Assembly (NCBI GenBank): GCA_902782595.1
Contig: CACZNW010000158.1
Span: forward strand, 1 to 7,508
Length of the DNA stretch: 7,508 bases
Direction of reading: 5' to 3'
DNA from: an uncultured Methanobrevibacter sp.
GTDB lineage: Archaea > Methanobacteriota > Methanobacteria > Methanobacteriales > Methanobacteriaceae
Below, one piece after another: positions 5,473-7,508 of this stretch. Each line of letters opens with the position of its first letter. Position 1 is the stretch's first letter. The position numbers and the translations under genes were made by a program. The notes under the pieces are model-generated. The model made no database searches, had not been told where the DNA came from, and worked only from the letters and a program-made list of their open reading frames with translations.

Positions 5473-7335
5473 ATGGTATCTCACAAAAAATTTTTAATTT
5501 TTTCATTAATTGTATTGTTTTTAAGCATGGCATGTGTTTCGGCAAATGATTCCAACTCAACCGGCATTGTTGAAACACAGGATATGCAAGTGCTTGAATT
5601 AAAAGAAAATAATGTTACTAAACTTGATGATATTGAAAACAGTATGGATAACAATTTAACTTATGAAAAAACAACTCCTTCTATCAATATCAGTTCAGAT
5701 AAGGTAAATGCTAAAGACACATTGGAAATATATCTTCAAAACTCAACAGGAAATCCTTTAAACTCTAAAAAATTAAACATAACTCTCAACAATAAATTTT
5801 ATTCACTTGAAACCAATTTCAGGGGAACTGTAAAGCTGCCGATTAATCTTGAAGCAAAAACGTATAAGTTAACGGTATCCTTTGCAGGTGATGACAACTA
5901 CACTGCTGTTTCTAAAAATTTCAATATAAATGTCTATAAACTGAAAACTAAAATCACAGAATCTGCAAATTTCATAGTTAAAGGAAATTACCTGTATTTT
6001 TACCTCACTGACAGTAACGGCGATGCGGTTTCAGGAAAAAAACTCACAGTCAAATACAACGGAAAAACCTATACCAAAAAAACAAATTCCAACGGACGTA
6101 TCGGACTTAAAATCAAATCAAAAACTTCAATCAGCATCAGATATAAAGGAGATAAGCAATACAAAGCTTCCTTTAAAAAATTAACCGTTCACGTTACCTC
6201 ATCAAGGTCAATTAAAATTGGAAACTCAAGATTACTTACAAAAGGATATCTGAGAGTTTATCTGAAAGTAAACGGCAAAGCGGTATCTAAAAAAATTACT
6301 TTATATATCGGCAATAAAAAACTTACAAAAAAATCAAATTCCGAAGGAATAGCAGTATTCAAACCCAATGTCGGGGCAAATCATTACACAGTTAAAGCTA
6401 AAGTTGGAAAATATTACTCATCCAAAAATATCAGGTGTCATGAAGGTGATGTTAAAGACCCGTTAAAGGAAAGCATTCCCTATAAAAACGGCAAACCTGA
6501 CATTGATTTAATGCCCGGAAGTTATGTGATGGGCGATGACAATGCCAAATACACCCTTAAAAAATCACAGTACCTTGAAGTTCTAAAAAGGGACAGTTAC
6601 TGTTTGTTTTTAAACAGTAAATTAACCAAATACACTTTCTTTAAAACAAAAAGCCATCCCGGTTTAAATCACATTGTCAAACGTGAAAAATGGAATGTGA
6701 TTGAAAGGGAAATTAATAAAAAACTTGTCAAGGCAAATAAATATAGTTACTGGCCGGGTAAAATCACAGTATCTCTTAAAGGCAAATCTTACACTTATCC
6801 TGAGGTTAGGGATGTTCAGAATACTGGTTATACCTGTGGTCCTGCATCCTGCAGTATGTGCAGTCAGGTATTGAAGAATTATGTGAGTGAAAGACATGTT
6901 GCAAAACTGGCCGGCTCCAAACCGATTGCCGGAACTTCATGTGATGCCATGCTGAAGGCTTTAAAGAAGGATAATTTTGTTTGCACATATTTCTATAAAT
7001 CTTCTTTTAACAGTGCACTCAAGGAACTTAAAAAAGGTGGAGCGGCATTAATATTTCATGCAAACAATCATTATGTAGCTATTCTGGACATCAGCAGTAA
7101 CGGTAAAAAAGTTCTGTTAAGCAATTCCTATGGAACTTACGACAATATTCCAACCAAATGGCTGAAAGTCAGTTACATGAAAAAGAAGTTCTCTCCACTT
7201 TGGGATGAAAGTTTAATTGTTAAACTTAACTATAAATTATCTAATTCCACTAAAAATAGTATAAACAGTTATTATACTAGTTTCGGAACCAATTGGAATA
7301 AACACAATACTCATCAGAGCATTGGAAGGGTTTAA
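5473..7335 (+). CDS. Secreted adhesin-like protein with C39-like cysteine-peptidase domain (paralogue 2)
   Basis: Read from ATG 5473 this is a 620-residue tandem paralogue of the preceding gene. It has a signal peptide (MVSHKK, hydrophobic 7-21, likely cut after Val-Ser-Ala at 22-24), a long polar linker to about 69, and Ig-like repeats at about 70-155, 159-241 and 246-320. A basic helical segment follows (325-445), with a pseudomurein-binding-like unit at 398-444. The C39/papain-like peptidase domain has Gln449, Cys455 in TCGPASCSM, His533 in NHYVAILD, and Asn551 or Asp557. Over residues 398-457, 49 of 60 positions match paralogue 1, while the linker and first repeat barely align. It has more lysine than its neighbour in the 159-320 region, a seven-sequon cluster in the first 150 residues, and unique Cys322, Cys460 and Cys490. 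There is no C-terminal anchor. Function, as for paralogue 1, is probably wall-associated peptidase or hydrolase; the divergent N-terminus may target a different surface partner. Confidence 0.85.
   Translation: MVSHKKFLIFSLIVLFLSMACVSANDSNSTGIVETQDMQVLELKENNVTKLDDIENSMDNNLTYEKTTPSINISSDKVNAKDTLEIYLQNSTGNPLNSKKLNITLNNKFYSLETNFRGTVKLPINLEAKTYKLTVSFAGDDNYTAVSKNFNINVYKLKTKITESANFIVKGNYLYFYLTDSNGDAVSGKKLTVKYNGKTYTKKTNSNGRIGLKIKSKTSISIRYKGDKQYKASFKKLTVHVTSSRSIKIGNSRLLTKGYLRVYLKVNGKAVSKKITLYIGNKKLTKKSNSEGIAVFKPNVGANHYTVKAKVGKYYSSKNIRCHEGDVKDPLKESIPYKNGKPDIDLMPGSYVMGDDNAKYTLKKSQYLEVLKRDSYCLFLNSKLTKYTFFKTKSHPGLNHIVKREKWNVIEREINKKLVKANKYSYWPGKITVSLKGKSYTYPEVRDVQNTGYTCGPASCSMCSQVLKNYVSERHVAKLAGSKPIAGTSCDAMLKALKKDNFVCTYFYKSSFNSALKELKKGGAALIFHANNHYVAILDISSNGKKVLLSNSYGTYDNIPTKWLKVSYMKKKFSPLWDESLIVKLNYKLSNSTKNSINSYYTSFGTNWNKHNTHQSIGRV
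5680..6432 (+). repeat. Ig-like repeats in paralogue 2
   Basis: Three beta-rich units at residues about 70-155, 159-241 and 246-320 follow the same pattern as in paralogue 1, with [EYR]-x-YL near the start (EIYL, YFYL, RVYL) and T-x-x-[ST]-N-x-x-G turns in the middle. The third unit is clearly orthologous in position to the third unit of paralogue 1 (IGNSRLLTKGYLRVYLK against IGNTRLLSNGYLRIYLK). The first two have diverged strongly. Confidence 0.6.
6677..6704 (+). repeat. 28-base exact direct repeat, copy 2
   Basis: Identical to 4738-4765 at a spacing of 1939 bases. The pair could support recombination that would fuse the two genes or remove one. Confidence 0.85.
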
Positions 7336-7370
7336 TTTAGGAATTAGATTAAATGATGTCTGTTTAATGA

Positions 7371-7382
7371 AATATATTTTTA
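7371..7382 (+). promoter_or_regulatory. Candidate TATA box for the zinc-ribbon gene
   Basis: AATATATTTTTA lies in the 74-base gap after paralogue 2. Initiation about 22-25 bases downstream would be near the Shine-Dalgarno, so the leader would be very short. The assignment rests only on base composition and position. Confidence 0.3.
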
Positions 7383-7395
7383 CAAGAATAAATTT

Positions 7396-7402
7396 AAGGA
7401 GG
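7396..7402 (+). promoter_or_regulatory. Strong ribosome-binding site of the zinc-ribbon gene
   Basis: AAGGAGG is a full-strength Shine-Dalgarno seven bases before the ATG at 7410, the best such site in the window. It is the main evidence that the very short ORF is translated. Confidence 0.8.
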
Positions 7403-7409
7403 ATTAATT

Positions 7410-7505
7410 ATGAAATGTCCAGTATGTGGCCAATGGGTTGAAGAAGGTGAAGAATATTGTCCCAATTGCGGATATGATGTTTACTGTATAGATGAGTATG
7501 AATAG
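7410..7505 (+). CDS. 31-residue zinc-ribbon microprotein
   Basis: This complete short ORF runs from ATG 7410 to TAG 7503-7505, with a second in-frame stop (TAA) directly after. The protein has two zinc knuckles, CPVCG at residues 3-7 and CPNCG at 17-21, so Cys3, Cys6, Cys17 and Cys20 should bind one zinc ion in a minimal zinc ribbon; a further Cys26 is present. The tail is acidic (CIDEYE). Such CPxCG…CPxCG units usually sit at the end of larger archaeal proteins, but here the unit stands alone. The consensus Shine-Dalgarno seven bases upstream and the preserved zinc ligands argue for a real gene. It could act as a small protein-protein or RNA-binding module, or as a zinc chaperone; nothing here decides between these. 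A degraded remnant of a longer zinc-ribbon gene is less likely, given the intact initiation site. Confidence 0.75.
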   Translation: MKCPVCGQWVEEGEEYCPNCGYDVYCIDEYE

Positions 7506-7508
7506 TAA

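Noticed and set aside
5524..5550. Possible lipoprotein lipobox in paralogue 2 (LSMAC, Cys21)
   Set aside because: The residues before the Cys do not fit the usual L-[AST]-[GA]-C pattern, paralogue 1 lacks the Cys, and a good signal-peptidase site (Val-Ser-Ala) follows directly in both.
3705..6432. DNA tandem repeats or CRISPR array in the repeat-rich coding region
   Set aside because: The repetition is at protein level (Ig-like units of about 85 residues) with diverged DNA; no short regularly spaced repeats are present.
3543..7335. Toxin-immunity or polymorphic-toxin locus
   Set aside because: The proteins have a secreted peptidase domain, but no small immunity-like gene lies next to either one; the only small gene is a zinc ribbon.
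1..7508. Transposase, integrase, attachment sites, tRNA or rRNA genes
   Set aside because: No such coding motifs, terminal inverted repeats, cloverleaf-like sequences or rRNA segments were seen; the gaps are too short to hold them.

Overview
The window looks like chromosomal DNA of a methanogenic archaeon of the order Methanobacteriales, most likely Methanobrevibacter or a close relative. This is inferred from several things together. The DNA is AT-rich. Ribosome-binding sites are of the GGTGA/GAGGT type, and short AT-rich gaps contain TATA-like boxes. There is a multi-cluster polyferredoxin. Two secreted 'adhesin-like' proteins combine Ig-like repeats, pseudomurein-binding-like helices and a cysteine-peptidase domain. 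All seven genes are on the + strand, and no gap exceeds about 75 bases.

Positions 1-2504 hold a compact intracellular group: a PfkB-family sugar/nucleoside kinase (38-970), a polyferredoxin with four intact and two degraded [4Fe-4S] motifs (1023-1853), and a protein with two CBS domains plus an uncharacterised C-terminal domain (1869-2504). The polyferredoxin and CBS genes are 15 bases apart and probably co-transcribed. A plausible reading is an electron-transfer protein paired with an adenylate-sensing regulator, but the partners are not visible here.

Positions 2521-3516 encode an extended-SDR nucleotide-sugar epimerase/dehydratase that could feed cell-wall or surface-glycan synthesis. It follows the CBS gene closely and lies only 26 bases before the next gene.

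Positions 3543-7335 are the most interesting part. Two tandem paralogues (623 and 620 residues) each have a signal peptide, two or three Ig-like beta repeats, a helical segment resembling pseudomurein-binding repeats, and a C39/papain-like cysteine-peptidase domain with visible Gln, Cys and His residues. They have no C-terminal membrane anchor. The best hypothesis is cell-wall-targeted hydrolases or peptidases of the pseudomurein envelope, analogous in layout but not obviously in sequence to the Pei endoisopeptidases. The C-terminal halves are much more alike than the N-terminal halves.

Positions 7410-7505 encode a complete 31-residue zinc-ribbon microprotein with a perfect Shine-Dalgarno sequence, easily missed by length-filtered gene calling. 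Two genes (epimerase and second paralogue) have GTG codons that would extend the ORF upstream but are really part of the ribosome-binding site; the ATG starts at 2521 and 5473 are preferred.
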